This document shows positions 17,023 to 25,053 of a stretch of 39,392 nucleotides of DNA, piece by piece; positions within the stretch are counted from its first letter, which is position 1, and each line of letters opens with the position of its first letter. Below the pieces are notes generated by a model. The model saw only the letters and a list, made by a program, of their open reading frames with translations, was not told the DNA's origin and made no database searches. The stretch is taken from contig JBFIEE010000034.1 of assembly GCA_041603535.1 (NCBI GenBank), positions 1-39,392 on the forward strand, given 5' to 3'. A program made the position numbers and the translations under genes. The DNA is from HB2-32-21 sp041603535. Lineage in GTDB: Bacteria > Pseudomonadota > Gammaproteobacteria > Pseudomonadales > Porticoccaceae.

Positions 17023-19314
17023 TCAAACCCCCGGCATCAACAACACGCCCGCCAATGGCGGTAACGTAATATTGACCGAGTACGGCATCCCCATCCATGG
17101 CATGGGTTCCGCACAGACAACGCCGCAATTGCCGATGTTGCCACCGCCATACCAGGCAGAGTCAGAGTTGAAAACCTCCCTGTAATCACCCCCTTCCGGC
17201 ACACCGAGACGGTAGTTGTAGCGTGGTACCGGCGTAAAATTAAGCGCGACGACAACAAAGTCATCATCCGTCCGGCGGAGGTAACTCAACACGGACTGTT
17301 CTGTATCGTGACAGTCGACCCAGGCAAAGCCGCGTTGCTCGAATTCGTAACGGTGCAACGGCGCGCTGCGCCGATACAACTGATTGAGATCGGACAGTAA
17401 TTTTTGCACACCTTTGTGGCTGGGGGCTTCCAGCAAATGCCAGTCAAGCGCCTGGTCGCAACGCCATTCGACGCGCTGAGCAAATTCACAACCCATGAAC
17501 AGCAGTTTTTTACCGGGCCAGGTAAACATGTAGGTATATAACAACCGTAGATTGGCGAATTTTTGCCAGTCATCCCCGGGCATTTTTTCAAGCAGCGATT
17601 TTTTGCCGTGCACCACCTCATCGTGAGACAGCGCCAGAACAAAATTTTCGTGATAGGCGTACAACATTGCAAAGGTCAGTTGCTGGTGATGAAAACGGCG
17701 GTGAACGGGATCTTTACTAAAGTAATCCAGGATGTCGTTCATCCAGCCCATATTCCATTTCATGGAAAAACCCAGGCCTCCGGTCCAGGTCGGACGACTT
17801 ACCTGAGGCCAGGCCGTGGATTCTTCAGCTATCACTACAGCGCCCGGAAATTCACGGTGAACTATCTGATTTAGTTCACGTAGAAACCCGATGGCCTCCA
17901 GATTTTCATTGCCACCGTATTCGTTAGGCAGCCAGGCGCTCTCCGCCCTTGAGTAATCCAGGTAAAGCATTGCCGCGACCGCGTCTACCCTCAATCCGTC
18001 AACATGAAATTCACGTAACCAGAACAGGGCATTAGCCAACAGAAAGTTTTTTACTTCATGACGGCCATAATTAAAAATTAGTGTTCCCCACTCATGGTGT
18101 TCACCCTGGCGCGGATCGGCATGCTCGTAGAGGGGAGAGCCATCGAAAGCGGCCAATCCGTGTGCATCCTTTGGAAAATGTCCAGCCACCCAGTCGATCA
18201 ATACACCGATGCCATGACGGTGACAGCAATCGACGAAGAACCGAAAATCTTCGGGACAACCATGGCGGCTTGTCGGCGCGTAATAACCCGTGCTCTGGTA
18301 ACCCCATGACTGATCAAGTGGGTGTTCGGCTACCGGCAATAACTCGACATGGGTAAAGTGCATCTCTTCAAGATAGGGAACCAGGGTACCCGCCAGTTCT
18401 CGGTAGGTAAAAAAGCTGCCGTCAGCGTGGCGTCGCCATGACCCGGTGTGTAATTCGTAAATCGATACCGGCTCATGTTGCCAGTCCCACTGTCTGCGGT
18501 CTTGCAACCAATCGTGATCTGTCCAGGAAAATTCTGTCTCAGCATGAATTATCGAGGCTGAATCTGGTCGGCGCTCAAAGTATTGCCCATAGGGGTCGGC
18601 CTTAACAACTATCTGCCCACTCCCGCGATGCCGAATTTCAAATTTGTAGCAAGAACCGTCATCCACACCCGGAATAAACAGCTCCCAAACACCGCTATCC
18701 GCACGGCAGCGCATTAAATGCGCACGGCCACGCCAACGATTAAAGTCACCGACCACGCTGACGCCGACCGCGTCCGGCGCCCAGAGGCCAAATAACGTGC
18801 CGGATATAGCCCCTACGGTATGAGAATGGGCGCCGAGCTTTTGATAAACGTACCAGTTTGCGCCTTTGCCAAAAAGGTATAAATCGAGATCACTCAGTTG
18901 CGGCGGGAACATGTAGGGATCAATATGACGGTGCATTACCCCATCAGAATTCTGCCATTCGATATAATAACCGTCGCCCAATGGCTGATCGCCCCGCCAC
19001 TCAAAGATATCGGTGTCAGCCAACCGCTGCATGGGGGCGTTCCTGGAACTACTCTCTGAAATGCTGCTGGCGGTAACACGCCCGCCACCGACAGACGCGG
19101 AAACGGCGTCAGGCAACAATGCGCGGACACACCAGACCTTATCCGCCAGTCGGTGTTGCCCTAATATCTGAAATGGATCGTGATGTCGTAACTCCAGCAA
19201 ACGAAGAATATCCCCATCGCTGACCGAATACGATGTTTGGCGATCAGATATTATATTGCTGATTTCACAATCTCCCTCGAAACAGCTCGCTTCGGCTTTC
19301 TTCCGCAGCGGCAT
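17023..19314 (-). CDS. glgB: 1,4-alpha-glucan branching enzyme, GH13 type
   Basis: Introduces alpha-1,6 branches into glycogen. 763 residues, slightly longer than E. coli GlgB (728) because of an N-terminal extension. The first ~130 residues contain the LELRHHDPFQILGQH start of the N-terminal module. A CBM48 domain follows (GTLFGLWAPDAVGVSVVGDFNRWRG is split across it), then the GH13 barrel. Catalytic residues are visible: nucleophile D444 in GLRVDAVAAMLYLDYSR, acid/base E497 in VVIAEES (53 residues later, the same spacing as E. coli D405/E458), and the transition-state Asp in LALSHDEVVHGKKSL. The C-terminal beta domain is complete. The ATG at 19314 has a poor ribosome site. It probably forms a leftward unit with glgA. 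Confidence 0.95.
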   Translation of the reverse strand: MPLRKKAEASCFEGDCEISNIISDRQTSYSVSDGDILRLLELRHHDPFQILGQHRLADKVWCVRALLPDAVSASVGGGRVTASSISESSSRNAPMQRLADTDIFEWRGDQPLGDGYYIEWQNSDGVMHRHIDPYMFPPQLSDLDLYLFGKGANWYVYQKLGAHSHTVGAISGTLFGLWAPDAVGVSVVGDFNRWRGRAHLMRCRADSGVWELFIPGVDDGSCYKFEIRHRGSGQIVVKADPYGQYFERRPDSASIIHAETEFSWTDHDWLQDRRQWDWQHEPVSIYELHTGSWRRHADGSFFTYRELAGTLVPYLEEMHFTHVELLPVAEHPLDQSWGYQSTGYYAPTSRHGCPEDFRFFVDCCHRHGIGVLIDWVAGHFPKDAHGLAAFDGSPLYEHADPRQGEHHEWGTLIFNYGRHEVKNFLLANALFWLREFHVDGLRVDAVAAMLYLDYSRAESAWLPNEYGGNENLEAIGFLRELNQIVHREFPGAVVIAEESTAWPQVSRPTWTGGLGFSMKWNMGWMNDILDYFSKDPVHRRFHHQQLTFAMLYAYHENFVLALSHDEVVHGKKSLLEKMPGDDWQKFANLRLLYTYMFTWPGKKLLFMGCEFAQRVEWRCDQALDWHLLEAPSHKGVQKLLSDLNQLYRRSAPLHRYEFEQRGFAWVDCHDTEQSVLSYLRRTDDDFVVVALNFTPVPRYNYRLGVPEGGDYREVFNSDSAWYGGGNIGNCGVVCAEPMPWMGMPYSVNITLPPLAGVLLMPGV

Positions 19315-19546
19315 TTCACGTCCGGCGGAGCGTATCCACCCAGGCTGTCTTGCTTACATCGAGAAGAATCTTTATCCGGAACCAGCCCCATCCGCAACCT
19401 GGTTAGGCAGACCGATTCGATTAGCGCAACTGCCAACATATTGCCACAAAACGTCAGGCCATTACGCTCCTGTGCTTTTGATCCACACACCGCGAAAAAC
19501 CTGTGTCATGCGTAATGCGCTACGCATACAACACCAACGGCGCACG

Positions 19547-20020
19547 CTAGATGGGACCGGACAACCTGGGTAGCGTATGATGGGCGGATACCGCTTTTAA
19601 CATACCGGCCATTTCGCCGAACTTCAATCCCGCTCCATTCGCTGCATCAGTACAGGCGAGAATATCGCCAAGGGAGACGATTCCTGCCAGTCTGCCCTTG
19701 CGGTCTGTCACCAGTAAGCGCCGCACACTGTGCGCCTTCATAATATCCACTGCCTTGTGAATATCATCCGTCATTTTGCAGGAATACAACTGCCGATGGT
19801 TACAAATCGACTGAGCCGTGATGTCCCACAGGGGCTTGTGCTGGAGCGCTGAACCCATAGCGATGTCGCGATCCGTAATAATACCAACAGGGATATTTGC
19901 TTCATCAACGACCGGAATGGATCCGCAATCGTTATCCCACATCATCCGCGCCACGGAGTCCATTTTCGCATCCGGTGTGCAGGTAAATACATTTGTCACC
20001 ATCGCATCGTTTACATTCAT
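19547..20020 (-). CDS. tandem CBS-domain protein
   Basis: 157 residues made of two CBS motifs (about residues 8-60 and 75-130), which usually bind adenine nucleotides: NVNDAMVTNVFTCTPDAKMD, GSIPVVDEANIPVGIITDRD, VRRLLVTDRKGRLAGIVSLG. There is no attached enzyme or channel domain, so it is a stand-alone sensor or partner protein. The start is ATG 20020 behind AAGGGGA; an upstream frame to 20068 lacks a ribosome site. A perfect FNR-type palindrome lies 66 bases before it. Such free CBS proteins are common near Usp and Hsp20 genes in proteobacterial low-oxygen stress islands (family-level knowledge). The 232-base gap to glgB (19315-19546) holds nothing recognised. Confidence 0.9.
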   Translation of the reverse strand: MNVNDAMVTNVFTCTPDAKMDSVARMMWDNDCGSIPVVDEANIPVGIITDRDIAMGSALQHKPLWDITAQSICNHRQLYSCKMTDDIHKAVDIMKAHSVRRLLVTDRKGRLAGIVSLGDILACTDAANGAGLKFGEMAGMLKAVSAHHTLPRLSGPI

Positions 20021-20085
20021 AACACAGTCCCCTTTTCCCACGTAAATGCGTCGGTTGATACTCAGCAATATTGAGCGGTACCGTG

Positions 20086-20099
20086 TTGACCATGGTCAA
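20086..20099 (-). promoter_or_regulatory. FNR-type box upstream of the CBS gene
   Basis: TTGACCATGGTCAA is a perfect 14-bp palindrome centred about 73 bases before the CBS start codon. A class II start would fall near 20051, leaving a ~30-base leader. The -10 region on the minus strand (near 20060) is poor. Confidence 0.6.
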
Positions 20100-20148
20100 T
20101 TTCCTTAACGAACCCCTCCGTGACACCAATTTCAATTGATCGACCAAA

Positions 20149-20162
20149 TTGATTTGAGTCAA
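20149..20162 (+). promoter_or_regulatory. FNR-type box upstream of the groEL-derived ORF and glgC chain
   Basis: TTGATTTGAGTCAA matches TTGAT-N4-ATCAA in nine of ten positions. TTGAAT (20185-20190) lies 22 bases downstream in the rightward direction, the class II spacing; no such hexamer is seen leftward. It would therefore read into the ORF at 20300 and on to glgC. Confidence 0.6.
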
Positions 20163-20299
20163 CAAAGCCAAGCGCCCCAGGTGATTGAATTCGGACAGTA
20201 GCTTTGTCGAAGACTCAGTCCAGCTATAACCAAACCAAGATTGGGCGCGGCTCAGACCGGGCACCGATCGGGTAAAGCACAATTCAGGTAACATCACAC

Positions 20300-20611
20300 A
20301 TGTCCAGAGCAGTAACGTTTAGGGAAAAAGTACGTCGCCAGTTGCTTGCCGGGGCGAAAACGCTGGCAAACAAGGTTACTACGGCGTCTAACCAAAGAGA
20401 GTGCAGTATCGTTATCCCCCAGCCAGTTAGAAGGCCTGCCGCCGCTACTCACCTAAACAATCGTTTATTACCGTACGAAACAAACGGAGCCGTAAGCAGG
20501 GTCGTGCACAGCGCCCTGCCGAATACGGCATCAATTGCCGGACTGATGCTCCCAACCACAACCATGATTAGGGGGGTACCTCCTAATTTGTGGGTAGGCA
20601 GACAGAAATAG
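20300..20611 (+). pseudogene. shrunken groEL-derived ORF (103 codons, only the two ends of GroEL)
   Basis: The first ~42 residues resemble the GroEL N-terminus: VTFREKVRRQLLAGAKTLAN aligns with the E. coli segment beginning VKFGNDARVKMLRGVNVLA, and ECSIVI with GRNVVL. Residues ~66-97 resemble the GroEL C-terminus: AVSRVVHSALPNTASIAGLM aligns with KVTRSALQ-AAS-AGLM-TT. The parts between (ATP site, intermediate and apical domains, about 450 residues) are gone. Both halves lie in one uninterrupted frame with an ATG, so the product is either a decayed chaperonin after an in-frame deletion or a retained mini-protein made only of equatorial-domain edges. It cannot hydrolyse ATP. It lies behind an FNR-type box and its stop (20609-20611) overlaps a GTG of glgC. 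Homology was judged by eye only. Confidence 0.6.
20567..20587 (+). repeat. hairpin just upstream of glgC
   Basis: ATTAGG at 20567-20572 pairs with CCTAAT at 20582-20587. With one G-T wobble and two further GC pairs this gives a nine-pair stem with a GTA loop. It ends two bases before a possible GTG start (20590) and 29 bases before the ATG (20617) of glgC, inside the end of the groEL-derived ORF. It could tune access to the glgC start. Confidence 0.5.
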
Positions 20612-20616
20612 TGGAT

Positions 20617-21879
20617 ATGCCCCACTCTCCACGCTTTGTCAGTCAACTGACCAAACGGACTCTGGCGCTAATTCTGGCTGGAGGGCGCGGGACAAGACTC
20701 CAGCAACTGACCCAATGGCGAGCCAAGCCCGCCGTGCCATTCGGCGGCCAATTCCGCATTATTGATTTCCCGTTATCCAACTGCGTCAACTCTGGGATTC
20801 GTCGTATAGGCATATTGACCCAGTACAAAGCCCACTCCCTGATCAGACATGTACAAAAAGGCTGGGGATTTTTAAGAGGCGAATTCGGGGAATTCGTCGA
20901 GCTGCTGCCAGCGCAGCAGCGTATTGAAAGCGGCTGGTACCTCGGCACCGCGGACGCCATCTATCAAAACATTGATATTTTGCGCAGCCACCACCCCAGT
21001 TATGTGCTGATCCTGGCGGGCGATCATATTTACAAAATGGACTACGGCCCGATGCTCGCACAACATGTGGAACGCAACGCTGAACTGACCATAGGCTGTA
21101 TTGAAGTCCCCCGCGGTACTGCGAGTGCTTTTGGTGTAATAAGCATTGATGACGAGCAACGTATCAGGCGCTTCGATGAAAAGCCGGCGCAGCCGGAACC
21201 CGTGCCTGGCAACAGTGACCGCTCGCTGATTTCGATGGGAATTTATGTCTTCAGCACCGATTTTTTAATTGAACAACTCATTGCCGATGCCGACCGCACA
21301 ACCTCCAGTCACGATTTCGGCCGGGACCTGATACCCACATTGATTGACCAACACCCGGTTTATGCCTACCCGTTTCGCGACGCCTCTGGCGATGGGCACG
21401 CTTACTGGCGGGATGTCGGCACCGTCGATGCGTTCTGGACAGCAAACCTCGAACTGATCGGCGTCACGCCGGAACTAAATTTATACGATCGGGATTGGCC
21501 CATCTGGAGTTACCGGGAACAGACGCCACCAGCCAAGTTCGTCTTCGATGAAGTCGACCGCCGGGGCATGGCAATTGACTCCATGGTATCCGGCGGCTGC
21601 ATAATATCCGGGGCCACCGTGAGACGTTCACTGCTGTTCAACGATGTCAGCGTCGATGAGGGCAGCGATGTCGACTATTCAGTCGTATTGCCAGATGTCC
21701 GCATCGGTCGCCATTGCCACATCCACCGTGCTGTCATTGACAAGGGTGCCATTCTGGCTGATGGCACCGTCATCGGCACAGATCCCCGGCAGGACAGCAA
21801 GCGCTTCTACGTCAGTCCAGGCGGCGTGGTACTGGTGACACCGGAAATGCTTGGCCAGGCGTTGCACCATGCCCGCTGA
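20617..21879 (+). CDS. glgC: glucose-1-phosphate adenylyltransferase (ADP-glucose pyrophosphorylase)
   Basis: Makes ADP-glucose from glucose-1-phosphate and ATP, the committed step of bacterial glycogen synthesis. From ATG 20617 it has 420 residues (E. coli 431). Visible are the nucleotide loop ALILAGGRGTRLQQLT, AKPAVPFGG, FRIIDFPLSNCVNSGIRR, the metal/substrate regions LAGDHIYKMDYG and SMGIYVF, SSHDFGRDLIP, and WRDVGT. A left-handed beta-helix C-terminus follows (SGGCIISGATVRRSLLF). In-frame GTG codons at 20590 and 20611 are alternatives; 20611 overlaps the stop of the upstream ORF, so translation may be coupled. It overlaps the GH57 gene by 11 bases, placing a synthesis gene at the head of a mainly degradative chain. 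Confidence 0.96.
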   Translation: MPHSPRFVSQLTKRTLALILAGGRGTRLQQLTQWRAKPAVPFGGQFRIIDFPLSNCVNSGIRRIGILTQYKAHSLIRHVQKGWGFLRGEFGEFVELLPAQQRIESGWYLGTADAIYQNIDILRSHHPSYVLILAGDHIYKMDYGPMLAQHVERNAELTIGCIEVPRGTASAFGVISIDDEQRIRRFDEKPAQPEPVPGNSDRSLISMGIYVFSTDFLIEQLIADADRTTSSHDFGRDLIPTLIDQHPVYAYPFRDASGDGHAYWRDVGTVDAFWTANLELIGVTPELNLYDRDWPIWSYREQTPPAKFVFDEVDRRGMAIDSMVSGGCIISGATVRRSLLFNDVSVDEGSDVDYSVVLPDVRIGRHCHIHRAVIDKGAILADGTVIGTDPRQDSKRFYVSPGGVVLVTPEMLGQALHHAR

Positions 21880-23605
21880 CAACCATCTTCCAGCCAACAC
21901 TCGCCTCAGCGTGGTGTTGTGCTGGCATATGCACCAGCCCGAGTACCGTGACCGTCGCACTGGCATTTACCAGCGTCCCTGGACTTACCTGCGGGCAATC
22001 AAGGATTACACCGACATGGCTGCGCATCTGGAACAGACGCCAAGCGCTCATGCGGTAGTTAACTTTACGCCCATTCTGCTAGAGCAGATCCTTGACTATG
22101 CCAGCCAGCTGGACAGTTACTTAAAGCTGGATAGCGCCTTAAATAGCAGCCACACGACGGCTCTGCGCGATCCGCTGCTCGCTGCGCTGGCAGCGCCCGT
22201 ATTTGGCCAGCAACCAGAGCAGCGCCAGCAACTGCTCAACACCTGTGCCAACGGTCACGTACACCGCTTTGTCGGGCAGCACGGAATCTATGGATCGATG
22301 AACGATTTTGTCCACGACCTGACTCAGCACCCCGAGCGTATCCGTTACGTCAACGACGAATTTTTCAGCGACCTGCTGGTCTGGTATCACCTCAGCTGGC
22401 TGGGTGAAACTGTGCGCCGCGACGATCCCCGCGTACGCCACTTGCTCAATAAGGGGCAGGCGTTTAGCGCTGCTGATCGCTTGACGTTGCTGTCGGTGAT
22501 CGGCGAACAGATCGCGGCCATTATTCCCCGTTATCGAGCTCTGGCCGACACATCGCGGGTGGAACTGGCAATGACACCTTATGCGCATCCGCTGGCACCG
22601 TTACTGGTTGACCTCGGCAGCGCTCATGAGGCCACGCCTGGCTTGCCGTTACCGGAGCTGACAACCTATCCCGATGGCGAACAACGTCTGCACTGGCACA
22701 TCGCCGCTGGTCAGCAATTATTCGAACAGTGCTTTGGCAAACCGCCGGTCGGTTGCTGGCCCGCTGAAGGCGCGATCAGTGATGCGGTGCTGACACAGCT
22801 AGACGCCTGCGGCTTCCAGTGGACTGCGAGTGGCGCCGGTGTACTTTCTAACAGCCTGAACAATTCGGAAACACTGCAGTCAACGGAAACGGCGCTCTAC
22901 CATCCGTATAAAATTGGCCAGCATACGATGTCCTGCTTCTTTCGCGATGATGAACTCTCCGATCTGATTGGCTTTACCTACTCATCCTGGCATGGGGATG
23001 ACGCGGTAGCCAATCTCATCCAGCGCCTGGAAAGCATCGCCACGCGTTGCCGTCACGAACAGGACGCCGTAGCCACTATTATTATGGATGGTGAAAATGC
23101 CTGGGAGCACTATCCCGACAACGGATTTCACTTTCTGCGGGCGCTTTACCGTCGGCTTGCCAGCCACCCAAAGCTCAATCTGACGACCTTTTCGAACTGC
23201 AGGCAAAACCACCTGAAGGCGTTGCCAAAGATTACAGCGGGAAGCTGGATTTACGGGAATCTCACCACCTGGATCGGCGGTCCCGAAAAAAATCGGGCCT
23301 GGAACATGCTTATCGAAGCCAAGCAAAGTTTCGACAGGGCAATCCGTGAAAACAATCTGTCGGAACACCAGGTGGACGCGGCGGAAAAGCAACTGGCGGT
23401 ATGCGAAGGTTCCGACTGGTTCTGGTGGCCAGGTGATTACAACGCCAAAGAAACCGTTATCGCGTTTGACGATTTGTTCAGGGTGCAGCTTCGCACACTC
23501 TACGAAATCATTGCCGAACCTGAACCCGGCTACCTGGCCTATCCATTTACGCAAAGCGGACACAGCGGCTCGTCTTCTGGTGAGACGATGCGTAAGACAC
23601 AGTGA
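21869..23605 (+). CDS. glycoside hydrolase family 57 protein
   Basis: A 578-residue alpha-glucan-active enzyme (amylase, 4-alpha-glucanotransferase or branching type). The five GH57 marks are largely visible: HMHQPEYRD (region 1), GCWPAEGAIS with the likely nucleophile Glu (region 3), and MDGENAWEHYPDNG with the likely acid Asp (region 4). The barrel is followed by a helical part ending EGSDWFWWPGDYN, common in proteobacterial and cyanobacterial members. No signal peptide is seen, so it acts in the cytosol. The start is ATG 21869, inside the end of glgC (11-base overlap); a TTG at 21851 is less likely. It overlaps malQ by four bases. The exact reaction cannot be told from sequence. Confidence 0.9.
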   Translation: MPADNHLPANTRLSVVLCWHMHQPEYRDRRTGIYQRPWTYLRAIKDYTDMAAHLEQTPSAHAVVNFTPILLEQILDYASQLDSYLKLDSALNSSHTTALRDPLLAALAAPVFGQQPEQRQQLLNTCANGHVHRFVGQHGIYGSMNDFVHDLTQHPERIRYVNDEFFSDLLVWYHLSWLGETVRRDDPRVRHLLNKGQAFSAADRLTLLSVIGEQIAAIIPRYRALADTSRVELAMTPYAHPLAPLLVDLGSAHEATPGLPLPELTTYPDGEQRLHWHIAAGQQLFEQCFGKPPVGCWPAEGAISDAVLTQLDACGFQWTASGAGVLSNSLNNSETLQSTETALYHPYKIGQHTMSCFFRDDELSDLIGFTYSSWHGDDAVANLIQRLESIATRCRHEQDAVATIIMDGENAWEHYPDNGFHFLRALYRRLASHPKLNLTTFSNCRQNHLKALPKITAGSWIYGNLTTWIGGPEKNRAWNMLIEAKQSFDRAIRENNLSEHQVDAAEKQLAVCEGSDWFWWPGDYNAKETVIAFDDLFRVQLRTLYEIIAEPEPGYLAYPFTQSGHSGSSSGETMRKTQ

Positions 23606-25053
23606 ACAGGCATCCGGTCAGCGAACGCCGCCGCTGCGGAATCCTGCTCCCCGTTACTGCCTTGCCGGAAAGCCCCGGCAATGGCGACCTGGATGCTGCG
23701 CCGCGCTTTATCGACTGGTTGGTCAGCGTCGGTGCTTCAGTATGGCAGCTGCTGCCAATGGGGCCTCCTCACGTTGATCGTTCGCCCTATCTCTGTCTAT
23801 CCGCCCATGCTGGCGATCCCGCCCTGATCGGACTGCAATGGTTAAGGGAACAGGGCTGGTGTGGGACCGTGCCGCCAACAGGGAACCGGCGCCAGTACCT
23901 GAACATGGCTTACCAACACTTTTCAAACCACCCGAAATTCGACGTTCAGCAGGAATATCAGCACTTTGTCGAAACCACCCATCACTGGCTGGATGACTAC
24001 GCGCTGTTTATCGTGCTGCGGCAACACCACGAAAAACGAGCGTGGATAGACTGGCCAGCGCCCTTGCGCCATCGGGAACCTGCGGCAATGGCGCGAGCCC
24101 GTGCACAATGGTCCGCTATCCTTGACGAAATCAAATTCACCCAGTTTCTTTTTTTTAAGCAGTGGGGAGAAATACGCAACTATGCCCAACAAAGTGGCCT
24201 CTTGCTATTTGGCGATATGCCCCTGTTTGTGGCCCATGACAGCGCCGATGTCTGGGCCAATCGCCACTACTTCCAGCTGGAAGAGGATGGCCACGCAGCG
24301 GTCGTAGCCGGTGTGCCGCCAGACTATTTCTCTGCGACCGGACAGCGCTGGGGCAATCCTCACTACCGCTGGTCCGCCATGCAGGCAGACAACTTCCTGT
24401 GGTGGACGAAACGCATGGAAACCCAGCTCAACATGTACGACCTGGTGCGACTCGATCATTTTCGCGGGCTGCAAGCCGCCTGGGAAATCCCCGCACACAG
24501 TACCAGCGCCGAACAGGGCGCATGGCAGGAAGCGCCAGGCGCCGAGTTACTCCACTGTCTGGAGAATAACTTTGCTAATTTGCCGCTGGTCGCGGAAGAT
24601 CTGGGGCTAATCACACCCAACGTCGTCGCCTTACGCGAACAATTCAACCTCCCCGGTATGGGTGTCCTGCAATTTGCCTTTGATGGCGGCGCCGACAATC
24701 CCTATCTGCCGCACAATCTGCATAAAAACTGTGTGCTCTATACCGGGACCCATGACAACGATACCTCGCTGGCCTGGTTTCAGGCTTTGACCAACAAGCA
24801 ACGCCTGAGGGTATTAACCTACCTGCGTTGTGAAACAAAGGATATGCCCCTTGAGCTGCTGGCCACCGCGCTGGCGTCCGTGGCGCAATGGGCGATTCTG
24901 CCGCTACAGGATGTGCTACGGCTAGGCGCTGGCCATCGCATAAATATTCCCAGCACCAGCGTCGGCAACTGGCGCTGGCGATTCGAATGGCGCCAACTAA
25001 CAACTCAACTCACCGATGATTTACGAACGTTGAACGCACTTTATGGCCGTTAA
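23602..25053 (+). CDS. malQ: 4-alpha-glucanotransferase (amylomaltase, GH77)
   Basis: Transfers alpha-1,4-glucan segments between chains and releases glucose, feeding the phosphorylase. 483 residues, normal for the type I amylomaltase. Motifs: ILLPVTALPESPGNGDL at the N-terminus, GDMPLFVAHDSADVWAN, the nucleophile Asp in VRLDHFRG, the acid/base Glu in VAEDLGLITP, and THDNDTSLAWF with the third carboxylate. It starts at GTG 23602, whose GTGA overlaps the GH57 stop, and overlaps glgP by 11 bases, so it is surely cotranscribed. Released glucose could be phosphorylated by the Glk encoded at 36.9-37.9 kb. Confidence 0.94.
   Translation: MNRHPVSERRRCGILLPVTALPESPGNGDLDAAPRFIDWLVSVGASVWQLLPMGPPHVDRSPYLCLSAHAGDPALIGLQWLREQGWCGTVPPTGNRRQYLNMAYQHFSNHPKFDVQQEYQHFVETTHHWLDDYALFIVLRQHHEKRAWIDWPAPLRHREPAAMARARAQWSAILDEIKFTQFLFFKQWGEIRNYAQQSGLLLFGDMPLFVAHDSADVWANRHYFQLEEDGHAAVVAGVPPDYFSATGQRWGNPHYRWSAMQADNFLWWTKRMETQLNMYDLVRLDHFRGLQAAWEIPAHSTSAEQGAWQEAPGAELLHCLENNFANLPLVAEDLGLITPNVVALREQFNLPGMGVLQFAFDGGADNPYLPHNLHKNCVLYTGTHDNDTSLAWFQALTNKQRLRVLTYLRCETKDMPLELLATALASVAQWAILPLQDVLRLGAGHRINIPSTSVGNWRWRFEWRQLTTQLTDDLRTLNALYGR

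Noticed and set aside
22982..23563. 193-codon minus-strand frame inside the GH57 gene
   Set aside because: The plus-strand GH57 protein has catalytic motifs throughout this span; the reverse frame has none.
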